From: Prauserella_A sp040645195
GTDB taxonomy: Bacteria; Actinomycetota; Actinomycetes; Mycobacteriales; Pseudonocardiaceae
Assembly: GCF_040645195.1 (NCBI RefSeq)
Contig: NZ_JBEYXW010000029.1
Coordinates: forward strand, 1-64,000
Length of the DNA stretch: 64,000 bases
Direction of reading: 5' to 3'
Position numbers and translations under genes: made by a program. The notes beneath the pieces are model-generated. The model was not told the origin of the DNA and did not search any database. It saw only the letters and a list, made by a program, of their open reading frames with translations. Shown here piece by piece: positions 1-7,961 of the stretch; position 1 is the first letter of the stretch, and the number at the start of each line of letters is the position of its first letter.

Positions 1-87
1 CGGCAGGTTCGACAACGGGAGCCGTGTGACGCGAGAGTGTCACGCACGGTTCTGAGAGCGGCGGCGGGGGAAGTTCCCGCCGCCGAC
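1..87 (+). mobile_element. Group II intron, 3' end (domains V and VI)
   Basis: Positions 19-52 form a 34-nt group II intron domain V: it starts GAGCCG with the catalytic AGC triad, has a GAGA (GNRA) tetraloop at 33-36, and closes with CGGTTC. Positions 59-85 form domain VI, a perfect 10-bp GC stem (59-68 with 76-85). The intron probably ends at GAC, position 87. The rest of the intron, including any reverse-transcriptase gene, lies left of the window. No bulged branch-point A is visible in the 3' arm of domain VI. The ribozyme core identity is seen directly; the exact 3' splice site is inferred from where the downstream reading frame resumes. Confidence 0.75.
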
Positions 88-232
88 TCACCACCAGTTG
101 AAAGACCAGCCAGGCTGGCGATTCGACCTCGACCCCGGCACAGCCGAACTCCGCGTCACGACCCCTACCGGACGAACCCATAGCACCACCCCGGAACCGA
201 TCACCGAACCCACGCCCTGGCAACAGGAGTAG
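88..232 (+). pseudogene. 3' exon of a DUF222/HNH endonuclease-like gene (13E12 repeat type)
   Basis: Directly after the intron the frame reads His-His-Gln-Leu-Lys, then a Gly-Trp-x-Phe, a Pro-Thr-Gly-Arg-Thr-His and a Pro-Glu-Pro segment before TAG at 230-232. This is the typical tail of actinobacterial DUF222 proteins with a C-terminal HNH nuclease: the last HNH histidines plus the short beta segment. Only about 48 codons are visible. Splicing of the upstream intron would join it to a 5' exon outside the window. The gene may be functional if the intron splices, so pseudogene here means partial and interrupted. Family recognition is by eye. Confidence 0.55.
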
Positions 233-504
233 AACGACGTCCGGGTCTCGGCATCGAACCCCCGAGAGACGGGGCACGAGTCCCGCTGTGGAGCGGTTTT
301 CTGGTGCTACAGTCCACTGTGGCCTCTCCGTAGGGTTGCACTCCTCACGGTCAAGGGGGCGAATCGTGGCGCGAGCCAGCGATCCCTGGGAGTCGCGGCT
401 CGGCTCCTGCGCACGACCGGCACGATGCTGCCCCGACTCGCCGAGAGCCCGAAAACCGTGCTGACGGAACGAAAAACGGCCGCCGCCGAGGTAGACGGTC
501 GATG

Positions 505-806
505 CGCACCCTGACTCCGGAGTCCTGAACCTCCATGCCGCATCGGGATCAGGACCGCCACCCGACGCCCCTCCTCGAAATCGGTGGTGCCTCCGCGTTC
601 AAGTCGTCGGCGCACCTGAGCGCCTACGCCGGGATCGCGTCGGTCGCCACCGCTCCGACAGCTCCGTCAAGGCCCCCCGCACCGGCAACTAACGCCTCGA
701 ACGCGCTTTCTGCCTCGCGCGACGCCGCTACGTCGTCCTGTTCGCCATGCTCCGCGAAAGACTCTCCACCAAACCCGCCCGGCGGCAACGTAGATCGACC
801 ACAATC
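505..806 (+). pseudogene. IS110-family transposase remnant (C-terminal domain)
   Basis: When translated in shifting frames this stretch reads like the C-terminal Transposase_20 part of IS110/IS1111 DEDD transposases: a V-L-T-S-M-P segment, G-I-R-T-A, L-L-E-I-G, S-A-H-L-S-A-Y-A-G-I, then V-V-L-F-A-M-L-R. At least three frame changes and an internal stop separate these blocks, and the N-terminal DEDD half is missing. It is therefore a dead fragment. Terminal sequences of the element are not recognisable. Positions 233-504 hold no convincing gene; part of that stretch may be the more decayed N-terminal side of the same element. Confidence 0.5.
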
Positions 807-812
807 AACCGG

Positions 813-1244
813 GTGACCACTGCCGGCTTCGACATCGATGCCTTCCTGGCCGAGCCCCTCACTGCCCGCGTCGCCACCAACGGCCCGACTATTCGGCCGA
901 CCTGGTACCTCTGGGAAGGGCAGGCGTTCTGGATCCTCACCGGTTCCTGGGCCAAGCTGCTCGGTCGCGTCCAGGCCGACCCCGCCCTGGCCATCACCGT
1001 CGACATCTGCCAGACGGCCACCGGCCTCGTCCGGCAAGTCATCGCGCGTGGACGCGCCGAGGTGCTGCCCTTCGACATCCCGCGAGGACGACGCAAACTC
1101 AGCCGCTACCTCGGCTCAGACGACACCGAATGGGACACCCGATTCCGCCGCTACCTCCACGACGACCCGACCGAACGTGGAACCGTCTGGCTCCGCCTAC
1201 GACCCACAGCCCTCACCGCAACCGACCTGAGCTACCACGTTTAA
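813..1244 (+). CDS. Pyridoxamine 5'-phosphate oxidase family (FMN/F420-binding) protein
   Basis: This 143-residue protein has the split-barrel fold signature of PPOX-like proteins: an early F-L-A-E-P segment, a P-T-W-Y-L-W-E-G strand pair, a T-G-S-W-A-K-L segment in the phosphate-binding position, and V-x-A-R-G-R-A-E-V. Members bind FMN or F420 and reduce small substrates. The GTG at 813 is chosen because the frame upstream (from 747) encodes the tail of the IS110 remnant, so the longer reading is a fusion with transposon debris. No operon partner is visible; 640 bp without a gene follow. The substrate cannot be told from sequence. Confidence 0.7.
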   Translation: MTTAGFDIDAFLAEPLTARVATNGPTIRPTWYLWEGQAFWILTGSWAKLLGRVQADPALAITVDICQTATGLVRQVIARGRAEVLPFDIPRGRRKLSRYLGSDDTEWDTRFRRYLHDDPTERGTVWLRLRPTALTATDLSYHV

Positions 1245-1305
1245 ACACAACCACCGGAACCGGACCGAGTAACGGACCTTGACAAGTTCATCGGGCGCGG
1301 TTCCA

Positions 1306-1367
1306 CCGACCGCCGAACCGCCTGCGACCACCGCGACCGACCGGCACATTGACCTCACCCATCGCCG
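1306..1367. repeat. 62-bp direct repeat, copy 1
   Basis: This 62-bp unit recurs at 1675-1736 with one mismatch (GCGACC here, GCCACC there). The two copies are 369 bp apart and flank the heptanucleotide array. No gene or structural RNA is recognised in the unit. The spacer 1245-1884 otherwise holds nothing I can name. Confidence 0.9.
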
Positions 1368-1553
1368 GCGGCCGTGCAGCAATCGCGACGACGCACTGGC
1401 CACTCCGCCCAGGCCGCGGGACGGCGGGCCGAAGAAGCCCATCGCCTTCCCCGCTCGGATGAGCACACTGCCAGGCGTGCGTGCCGCAGACGAGGACGAC
1501 TGCCCAAGCGTCGGCGGCGAGCCAGCAGACTCCTCCCGCCGCACGCGACACGC

Positions 1554-1665
1554 GGCACTCGGCACTCGGCACCAGGCACCAGGCACCAGGCACCAGGCAC
1601 CAGGCACCAGGCACCAGGCACCAGGCACCAGGCACCAGGCACCGGGCACCGGGCACCGGGCACTC
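1554..1665. repeat. Heptanucleotide tandem repeat, 16 units
   Basis: Sixteen exact-register 7-bp units: GGCACTC x2, GGCACCA x10, GGCACCG x3, GGCACTC x1. Because 7 is not a multiple of 3, all three frames on each strand cycle through the same peptide pattern and stay open. This makes misleading long reading frames, including one that runs into the MFS gene downstream. Uniform unit length and adjacent copies with no spacers exclude a CRISPR. It looks like a slippage-prone minisatellite. Confidence 0.95.
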
Positions 1666-1674
1666 GAGGCTCTG

Positions 1675-1736
1675 CCGACCGCCGAACCGCCTGCCACCAC
1701 CGCGACCGACCGGCACATTGACCTCACCCATCGCCG
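1675..1736. repeat. 62-bp direct repeat, copy 2
   Basis: Second copy of the unit at 1306-1367, with one mismatch. It begins 9 bp after the end of the heptanucleotide array and ends about 150 bp before the MFS gene start, so it lies in that gene's upstream region. Confidence 0.9.
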
Positions 1737-1884
1737 ACACCCCGCCGGGGCAATCACCGTCAGAGATGACTGTTATCCCGAACCATCGCCATCGGTGCGG
1801 AACGACATCGGCATCGCCGGTGTTCCCAAGAGAAGAGCGCCGAGGACGCCGCTCCCCCGAAGCCGACTTCCGCGAAGGGTAGCC

Positions 1885-3132
1885 ATGTCCACGTTCACCA
1901 CCCGTCAGAGCACGCGCCGGCGACCGGTCCACGGCCTGCCGGGCTGGCTCGTCGTGCTCCTCGCCGTCGCGGCGGGCATGACGGTCGCGAACCTGTACTA
2001 CGCCCAGCCGCTGCTCGCCTCGATCAGCGACCTGTTCCGGATCAGCACCGCGAGCGCCGGCGCGCTGATCACCGTCACGCAACTCGGCTACGTCGCGGGC
2101 ATGCTCTTCCTGGTGCCGCTCGGCGACCGGATCGAGAAACGGCGCCTGATCACGATCTTGCTGGCCGTCACCACCGTCGCGCTCGTGGTGGCCGGCACCG
2201 CTCCGGCCTTCCCGGTGCTGGTGATCGCCTCACTGGTCGCCGGCGCGACATCCGTCGTCGCGCAGATCGTCGTCCCCCTCGCTGCCGGGCTGGCCACCGA
2301 TGAGGCCAGAGGGCGCGTCGTGGGGCGCGTGATGAGCGGTCTGCTCACCGGGATCCTGCTCTCCAGGACCGTCAGCAGCGTGGTCTCCGACCTCGCCGGC
2401 TGGCGCGTGGTCTACCTGGGCTCGGCCGTACTCACTGTGCTGCTCGCGGTCGCGCTGCGCGCCGCGCTGCCCACCCATGGGGCAACCACGAACCTGCCCT
2501 ATCTCGCTGTGCTGCGGTCCACCGCCCAGCTCGCCCGCACCCATCCGGCACTGCGCCGCCGCGGGCTCTACCAGGCGGCGATGTTCGGTACGTTCAGCGC
2601 CTTCTGGACCACGATCTCGTTCGTCCTCACCGGGCCGGGCTTTCACTACTCGGAACTGGGCATCGGCCTCTTCGCCCTGGTCGGAGCAGCCGGCGCGGCC
2701 GTGGCACCACTGGCTGGACGCTGGGCCGACCGCGGCCTTTCACACCCCCTGACCGGTGCCGCGTTCGTGGTGGCCGCGGTGGGCGCTGTGCTTGCCGGTG
2801 TCGGCCAGCACAGCGTCATCCTGTTGGCACTGGCGGCGATCCTGATCGACACGGCGGTGCAGACGAGCCTGATCCTCGGACAGCACACGATCTATGCGCT
2901 GGATGAGGGCGCAAGGGCACGGCTCAACAGCGTGTTCATCGCGACGTTCTTCATCGGTGGCGCCGCGGGGTCGCAGTTCGGCTCGATCGCCTACCACATG
3001 GGCGGCTGGACCGCGCTGACCGTGCTGAGCGCCGCCCTTCCGATTCTCGCCCTCGGGTACTGGGCCACCGAACGGCGCGGCCGCCGGACCGGTTCACCGG
3101 ATGTGCTGCAGCAGCGCGGCGACCGTCGGTGA
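1885..3132 (+). CDS. MFS transporter
   Basis: A 415-residue major facilitator with about 12 hydrophobic segments. It starts near a G-M-T-V-A-N-L-Y-Y-A-Q-P-L-L block, typical of the YnfM-like drug/metabolite efflux branch, and has the loop 2-3 motif G-D-R-I-E-K-R-R. The ATG at 1885 follows a weak purine stretch (GAAGGG). The frame is open far upstream only because of the tandem repeat, so the longer start is rejected. The 3' end overlaps the convergent LysR gene by 39 bp. The LysR protein could regulate it, but the convergent layout is not the classic divergent one. Substrate unknown. Confidence 0.85.
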   Translation: MSTFTTRQSTRRRPVHGLPGWLVVLLAVAAGMTVANLYYAQPLLASISDLFRISTASAGALITVTQLGYVAGMLFLVPLGDRIEKRRLITILLAVTTVALVVAGTAPAFPVLVIASLVAGATSVVAQIVVPLAAGLATDEARGRVVGRVMSGLLTGILLSRTVSSVVSDLAGWRVVYLGSAVLTVLLAVALRAALPTHGATTNLPYLAVLRSTAQLARTHPALRRRGLYQAAMFGTFSAFWTTISFVLTGPGFHYSELGIGLFALVGAAGAAVAPLAGRWADRGLSHPLTGAAFVVAAVGAVLAGVGQHSVILLALAAILIDTAVQTSLILGQHTIYALDEGARARLNSVFIATFFIGGAAGSQFGSIAYHMGGWTALTVLSAALPILALGYWATERRGRRTGSPDVLQQRGDRR

Positions 3133-3951
3133 CACCTCGCCACGCGGCCGTACGACCATGACCTTCCAATTGGGCGCATGCCGGGCGAAGCGCCACGTGC
3201 GCAGGTCGGGAAAGCGGGCGGCGATCGACTCCGGCATGATGCACACGCCCAGATCGTGCCGGACGAGGTCGCCGGCCGCGCCGATGTCGTTCACCTCGAA
3301 CGTGCTGCTGCGCTCGACGATAGCGGCGCGGAAGGCCCGGTCCACCGCGTCCCGGATGGCCCAGCCCGGAGCGAAGTCCACGAACGGCAGCTCGCCGGCC
3401 TCGGCGAACGTCACCTCGGCACCGGCGAACTCACGTCCCGGCGCGGCAACCAGCACCATGTCCTCGCTCAGCAGCGTCCGGGTGACCAACCCCCGCTGCT
3501 GCTGCCGGTCCAGCGCCACCACCGCCACATCCACCGACCCGTCGCGTAGTGCCTGCCGGATGTCGGACACCGCGGCCTGGCGGAGCCGGATCGTCACCCC
3601 GGGGTGTTCGGCACGCAGTGCCGCGAGGGCATGGTGCAGCCCGGCCCACACCCCTTGCATGACGCCGACGGTGAGCTGTCCGCGCAGGCGGCCGCGCACC
3701 GCGTCGACCGTCCCGCGGGCGTGCTCGGCGGCGCGCAGTGCGGCACGCGCGGCCGGGATGAACGCTTCGCCCGCCGCGGTGAGCCGCACACGATGCGTGG
3801 TGCGGTCGAACAGCGGGGTGCCGAGCTCCCGTTCCAGCGCGCGCACGGTGCTGGAGACCGCCGACTGCACCACGTGCAGACGGCGCGCCGCCGCCGTGAA
3901 CCCGCCCTCGTCGGCGATCGCGACGACGACCTCGAACTGCCGGAGCTCCAT
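3094..3951 (-). CDS. LysR-family transcriptional regulator
   Basis: About 285 residues. The N-terminal winged helix reads M-E-L-R-Q-F-E-V-V, then A-A-R-R-L-H-V-V-Q-S-A-V-S-S-T-V-R-A-L-E, the standard LysR HTH, followed by a periplasmic-binding-like effector domain. ATG 3951 gives the usual LysR N-terminus; GTG 3966 and ATG 3963 in the same frame are alternatives. It converges on the MFS gene with overlapping 3' ends, and its upstream side faces the terminator of the CNNM operon. The ligand is unknown. Confidence 0.88.
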   Translation of the reverse strand: MELRQFEVVVAIADEGGFTAAARRLHVVQSAVSSTVRALERELGTPLFDRTTHRVRLTAAGEAFIPAARAALRAAEHARGTVDAVRGRLRGQLTVGVMQGVWAGLHHALAALRAEHPGVTIRLRQAAVSDIRQALRDGSVDVAVVALDRQQQRGLVTRTLLSEDMVLVAAPGREFAGAEVTFAEAGELPFVDFAPGWAIRDAVDRAFRAAIVERSSTFEVNDIGAAGDLVRHDLGVCIMPESIAARFPDLRTWRFARHAPNWKVMVVRPRGEVSPTVAALLQHIR

Positions 3952-4040
3952 GCCCAACCCCATCACATCCGCAGATCACCGCTCTGGTCGAGCATCGCAG
4001 ATCACCATGAGCGGGCAGGAGTGAGCGGTCAAGTGCCCGC

Positions 4041-4082
4041 AAAACGATCCGGCCGGCTTCCTCGCGGAAACCGGCCGGATCG
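4041..4082 (-). terminator. Rho-independent terminator of the CNNM operon
   Basis: A perfect 12-bp stem (CGATCCGGCCGG at 4045-4056 with its complement at 4071-4082) and a 14-nt loop. On the minus strand the hairpin is followed directly by TTTT (plus-strand AAAA at 4041-4044). It lies 23 bp past the stop of the minus-strand gene ending at 4105. Confidence 0.85.
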
Positions 4083-4104
4083 CTAATAGGCGGGTCGTGC
4101 TGGG

Positions 4105-5112
4105 TCAGACGGCCAGCAGCTCGTTCAGCAGGTCCTGCAGCGTGATCAAGCCGATCACAGCGCCACCGTCCTCGAGCAGTGCCAGGTGGTTGCGCCGCTC
4201 CCGCATCGTGCTCAGCGCCGTGTGCACAGCCGTATCGGCGGGCAGCGTCAGCGCCGAACGCATCAGCTGCTCCGCCGTGGTGTGCTCCGGCTTCGCCAGC
4301 GTGTCGCGAACGTGCACGACGCCGACCGGCCGATCCGCCTCCCCGAGCACCACAAGGCGCAGGTGCCCGCTGTCGAGGGACGCTTTCTGTACCTGCGGCA
4401 CGGTGGCCGTCGCCAGCACCGTGCTCATGTCGCCGACCGGGCGCATGCTGTCGCGCAACTGCCGGGACTGCAGGTCCAGCACGGTCGCGAGCTGAACCTG
4501 CCGTGGCGTGTCCAGCGCACCGACCTTCGCCGAGTGATCGACCAGCTGGCGCAGGTCGTCAGGCGTGCGACCGCTGCTGACCTCGTCGACCGCCTGCACC
4601 CCCACCCGGTGCAGGCACCAGTTGGCGGCGCCGTTCAGCGCGATGAGCAGGGGCCGCGTGAACCACATGAACGCGCGCATCGGAATCGCCAGCAGCGTCG
4701 CCGACCTCTCCGGGTGCGCGATCGCCCACGACTTGGGGGCCATTTCACCGACCACCAGGTGCAGGAAGGTCACGATCACCAGTGACACGATGAACGCCAC
4801 CACGTCCGCGGCCGTCGCAGGCAGGCCGATACCCGTCGTGACCGGCATCAGCATGTGGTGCACGGCCGGTTTGGTGATGGCACCCAGAGCCAGCGTGCAC
4901 AGGGTGATGCCGAGCTGGGAGCCGGCCAGCAGCACCGAGAGCTCCCGCGCGCTCCGCAGCGCAGCGCGCGCGGACGCACTCTCACCCGCGGCGTCCTCGA
5001 GCCGGTACCGCCGTGCCGCGACCAAGGCGAACTCGATCGCCACGAAGAAGGCACTGAGCGCGATGATGCTGACGGTCACCAGCACCACGAGCCAGGGACT
5101 GAGCTCGCTCAT
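4105..5112 (-). CDS. CNNM/CBS-domain membrane protein (HlyC/CorC-like), short form
   Basis: 335 residues. An N-terminal CNNM transmembrane region (first segment about residues 8-30, with V-A-I-E-F-A-L-V-A, L-L-A-G-S-Q-L-G-I-T and G-E-M-A-P-K blocks) is followed by a CBS pair (about 195-335). It stops right after the second CBS motif and lacks the C-terminal CorC_HlyC domain found in the larger upstream partner. The family is linked to Mg2+/Co2+ transport or membrane integrity. It overlaps the upstream gene by 4 bp (ATGA), so the two are translationally coupled, and a strong terminator follows. Confidence 0.87.
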   Translation of the reverse strand: MSELSPWLVVLVTVSIIALSAFFVAIEFALVAARRYRLEDAAGESASARAALRSARELSVLLAGSQLGITLCTLALGAITKPAVHHMLMPVTTGIGLPATAADVVAFIVSLVIVTFLHLVVGEMAPKSWAIAHPERSATLLAIPMRAFMWFTRPLLIALNGAANWCLHRVGVQAVDEVSSGRTPDDLRQLVDHSAKVGALDTPRQVQLATVLDLQSRQLRDSMRPVGDMSTVLATATVPQVQKASLDSGHLRLVVLGEADRPVGVVHVRDTLAKPEHTTAEQLMRSALTLPADTAVHTALSTMRERRNHLALLEDGGAVIGLITLQDLLNELLAV

Positions 5113-6488
5113 CGGCTCACCTCCTCGTTCGCGGCCGGCTCAGCGGCCCGCAGCGACAGCCGGACGCTCGCGGGAACCCGCCGCGCGACGGCGGCGACCA
5201 CCACGATCAGCTCGCAGGCCGGTTCGTCGTCGTCTGCCGCGGGACGCCGTGGCAGCGCGATCTCGACGGTGTCGCCTGGCTGGGGCAGCTGTCCGAGCTC
5301 GGTGATCACCAGCCCGGCGAGCGTCTCGTAGTCGCCCCGAGGCAGGTCGTGATCCAGCAGCCGCTCGACCTCGTCGATGTGCACGTCTCCGGGCAGCAGC
5401 CAGCTGCCGTCCTCGCCGGCCTGCAGCGGGCGGTCCGCGCCGGCGGGATCGTGCTCGTCGGTGATCTCACCCACGAGCTCCTCGGCGATGTCCTCCATGG
5501 TGACGATGCCGGCGAGCCCGCCGTACTCGTCGACCACGCAGGCCAGCTGCTCACCGGCCTCACGCAGCCGCGTGAGGACCTGCCGCAGCGGCAACGACGA
5601 GGGCACCATGATCGCCTCGCGGGTGATCTCGCCGACGGTGCGCGACTGCTGCTGTGTGCTGTCCAGGGCAAGGACGTCCCGCAGGCACACGATGCCGAGC
5701 ACATCGTCGATCCCGTCACCGAGCACCGGGTACCGCGAGTGCCCAGCGGCCATCCGCTCGACGGCCTCGCTCACCGGTGTCACCGCGGTGATGGTCGCCA
5801 CGCGCGGGCGGGGGATCATCGCGTGCTCCGCGGTGCGCTCGTGCAGGTCGAGCACCCGATCGAGCAAAGTGGACAGTTCGGTGGGCAGGTCACCGCTTTC
5901 CTTGGATTCGGCGACGATTGCCTCCAGGTCCCGCGCCGTCGCCGCGTGCTCCACGTCGTGCACCGGTTCGATGCGCACGGCCTTGAGCAGCAGGTTGGAG
6001 GCGTGGTCGAAGAGCCGGATCAGCCAGCCGAACGCCGCGAGGTACACGTTGGTCGACCAGGCGAGCCAGCGTGCGACCGGTTCCGGGCGCGCAATCGACA
6101 GGTTCTTCGGGAAGAGCTCGCCGAAGACCATCTGCACCAGGGTGGAGAACAGCAGTGCCAGCACGGTGCCGATGGCGACACCGGTGCCCGCCGCCAGGCC
6201 GGCACCACCGAGCAGCTCGCCGACGCTGGCGCCGATCAGCGGTTCGGCGACGTAACCGACCAGCAGACCGGTGACAGTGATGCCCAGCTGCGCTCCGGAG
6301 AGCATGAAGGAGGTTCGGCGGGTGATGCCGAGCGCGCGCTCGGCTCCCTTGTCGCCATCAGCGGCGCGTGCTTTGAGCCGGGAACGGTCAACGGCCATGT
6401 ACGCGAACTCCTGGGCGACGAAGTAACCCGTCGCCGCAGTGAGCAGCAGTACAACAAGGACACCAAGAAGAATGTTCAGGACGATCAT
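5109..6488 (-). CDS. CNNM/CBS/CorC_HlyC-domain membrane protein
   Basis: 459 residues: an N-terminal CNNM membrane domain (about 1-200, with V-A-Q-E-F-A-Y-M-A-V-D, L-S-G-A-Q-L-G-I-T and G-E-L-F-P-K-N-L), a CBS pair (about 215-350, with a V-V-D-E-Y-G-G-L-A-G-I-V-T block), and a C-terminal CorC_HlyC domain (about 365-445). This is the complete architecture of the hemolysin C/CorC family, thought to act in divalent cation homeostasis. It is the first gene of a two-gene operon. Tandem long plus short CNNM genes are common in actinobacteria. The annotation hemolysin is historical and says nothing about toxicity. Confidence 0.88.
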   Translation of the reverse strand: MIVLNILLGVLVVLLLTAATGYFVAQEFAYMAVDRSRLKARAADGDKGAERALGITRRTSFMLSGAQLGITVTGLLVGYVAEPLIGASVGELLGGAGLAAGTGVAIGTVLALLFSTLVQMVFGELFPKNLSIARPEPVARWLAWSTNVYLAAFGWLIRLFDHASNLLLKAVRIEPVHDVEHAATARDLEAIVAESKESGDLPTELSTLLDRVLDLHERTAEHAMIPRPRVATITAVTPVSEAVERMAAGHSRYPVLGDGIDDVLGIVCLRDVLALDSTQQQSRTVGEITREAIMVPSSLPLRQVLTRLREAGEQLACVVDEYGGLAGIVTMEDIAEELVGEITDEHDPAGADRPLQAGEDGSWLLPGDVHIDEVERLLDHDLPRGDYETLAGLVITELGQLPQPGDTVEIALPRRPAADDDEPACELIVVVAAVARRVPASVRLSLRAAEPAANEEVSR

Positions 6489-6748
6489 CGCGTCGCCACC
6501 GCCGTGAGGTGGTTAGTAGCGACACGGCTGGTACTTCGGTAGGGGTCCATCGTCCTCTCGTCACAGAGTGTGCCGGATATGTCCAGCTATACCTATCATG
6601 GACAGGATAGCGGACAAAAGACGGAGTTCCGCAGCATTCGCGCTATGGGGCGGGGCACAGGCCGTCCACACGCGACGACTGTTCCGCTGGGCGGAACGAT
6701 TAGGGTTGACTTCGCTCGGTAACTGATCAACTTCGCTGTGTCGTCGCG

Positions 6749-7831
6749 ATGCATCCGAAAGGCCTGGTGTTGGAGCAAGTTCCACAGAGGACAGTCAAGT
6801 ACGGGACCGTGTCGACCGCGCTGGCATTGCTGAGCGACCAGCGGTTGCGTGACCGGCTGTCGGCCGCGACCGCCCTCGGCTCCGGGATCGGCGGGCGGAC
6901 ACAGTTGCTGGACGTCAACGGCGTTCCGGTCTTCGTGAAACGCATCCCGCTCACCGACTTGGAACGCAGGCCGGACAATGTCGGATCGACGGCGAACCTC
7001 TTTCGACTGCCTGCGTACTACCAATACGGCGTCGGCTCCGCAGGATTCGGCGCGTGGCGCGAGCTCGCGGCACAGATCATGACCACCAACTGGGTACTGA
7101 CCAACCGCTGCGCGAACTTCCCACTGCTGTACCACTGGCGCGTGCTGACCGAACCATCGGCACCGCCCGCGGCGGACGTATCCGCGGACATCGAGCGCAC
7201 CGTGGCGTTCTGGCACGGCTCCTCCGCGATCCGGGACCGGGTGACAGCCGTTGCCACGGCGACGGCGAGCATCACCCTGTTCCTCGAACACATTCCGCAC
7301 ACCATGGACGGTTGGCTCACCGCACAAGCCGCCGGAGCCGGCTCCACACTCGCCAACGCGGCCGTGCTCGCCGAGCGGCAGCTACGCGATGTCACCTCGT
7401 TCATGGAATCGAACGGGCTGCTGCATTTCGACGCGCATTTCGGCAACCTCCTCACCGATGGCACGCGGTTGTACGTCGCCGATTTCGGGCTGGCGACCTC
7501 ACCCCGTTTCGAGCTCTCCGCGGCGGAGGAACGGTTTCTCGAGGCCAGATCGGGCCATGACGTCGACTACGTGCTGACCCGCCTGGTCAACTGGCTGGTG
7601 AATCGGGTCTGCGGCGCGGATGATCGCGACGGCATCATCGAACGCTGCGCCCGCGGCGTGGCAGTCGACGCGCCGGCCGCGCCGGCCGCGGTGGCCGAGC
7701 TGATCCGGCGGCACGCACCGGTCGCGGCCGCCATGAACCGGTTCTACCGGATTCTGCACAGCGTGCGCAGGACCGAGCCGTACCCAGCGGAGGACCTGCG
7801 AAGGGCACGCTTGGTCAGCAGCGCACAGTAA
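6749..7831 (+). CDS. Atypical protein-kinase/aminoglycoside-phosphotransferase fold protein
   Basis: 360 residues. A kinase-like core is visible: a candidate nucleotide-binding Lys in V-F-V-K-R, a catalytic loop H-F-D-A-H-F-G-N-L-L (H-x-D with Asn five residues on, as in APH/ABC1-type kinases), and V-A-D-F-G-L-A as the metal-binding DFG. No glycine-rich loop of standard Ser/Thr kinases is evident. There is no transmembrane or PASTA region, so it should be cytoplasmic. Target unknown. It stands alone, 260 bp from the divergent CNNM operon. Its last eight codons lie in a 57-bp segment that is duplicated just downstream. Confidence 0.65.
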   Translation: MHPKGLVLEQVPQRTVKYGTVSTALALLSDQRLRDRLSAATALGSGIGGRTQLLDVNGVPVFVKRIPLTDLERRPDNVGSTANLFRLPAYYQYGVGSAGFGAWRELAAQIMTTNWVLTNRCANFPLLYHWRVLTEPSAPPAADVSADIERTVAFWHGSSAIRDRVTAVATATASITLFLEHIPHTMDGWLTAQAAGAGSTLANAAVLAERQLRDVTSFMESNGLLHFDAHFGNLLTDGTRLYVADFGLATSPRFELSAAEERFLEARSGHDVDYVLTRLVNWLVNRVCGADDRDGIIERCARGVAVDAPAAPAAVAELIRRHAPVAAAMNRFYRILHSVRRTEPYPAEDLRRARLVSSAQ

Positions 7832-7859
7832 CCACAAAGATCACTAGCTCAGTGCCTTC
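7803..7859. repeat. 57-bp direct repeat, copy 1 (end of kinase-like gene)
   Basis: Identical over all 57 bp to 7905-7961. This copy holds the last codons and stop of the kinase-like gene, plus an orphan copy of the last codons of the glutathione peroxidase gene on the other strand. Confidence 0.95.
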
Positions 7860-7904
7860 ACCGAGCCCTACCCATCGAGCCCTACCCATCGACAACCCGC
7901 CCCC

Positions 7905-7961
7905 GGGCACGCTTGGTCAGCAGCGCACAGTAACCACAAAGATCACTAGCTCAGTGCCTTC
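7905..7961. repeat. 57-bp direct repeat, copy 2 (end of glutathione peroxidase gene)
   Basis: Perfect copy of 7803-7859, offset by 102 bp. It contains the live stop codon of the peroxidase (7946-7948) and an orphan tail of the kinase-like gene. The 45 bp between the copies include a 14-bp tandem duplication (7863-7876 and 7877-7890). Confidence 0.95.

Noticed and set aside
1554..1665. CRISPR array
   Set aside because: Units are 7 bp, directly adjacent and without spacers; no cas genes are in the window.
1279..1884. 200-codon N-terminal extension of the MFS gene
   Set aside because: The frame is open only because the 7-bp array and GC-rich spacer lack stops; the encoded peptide is repetitive, and conserved MFS sequence starts after 1885.
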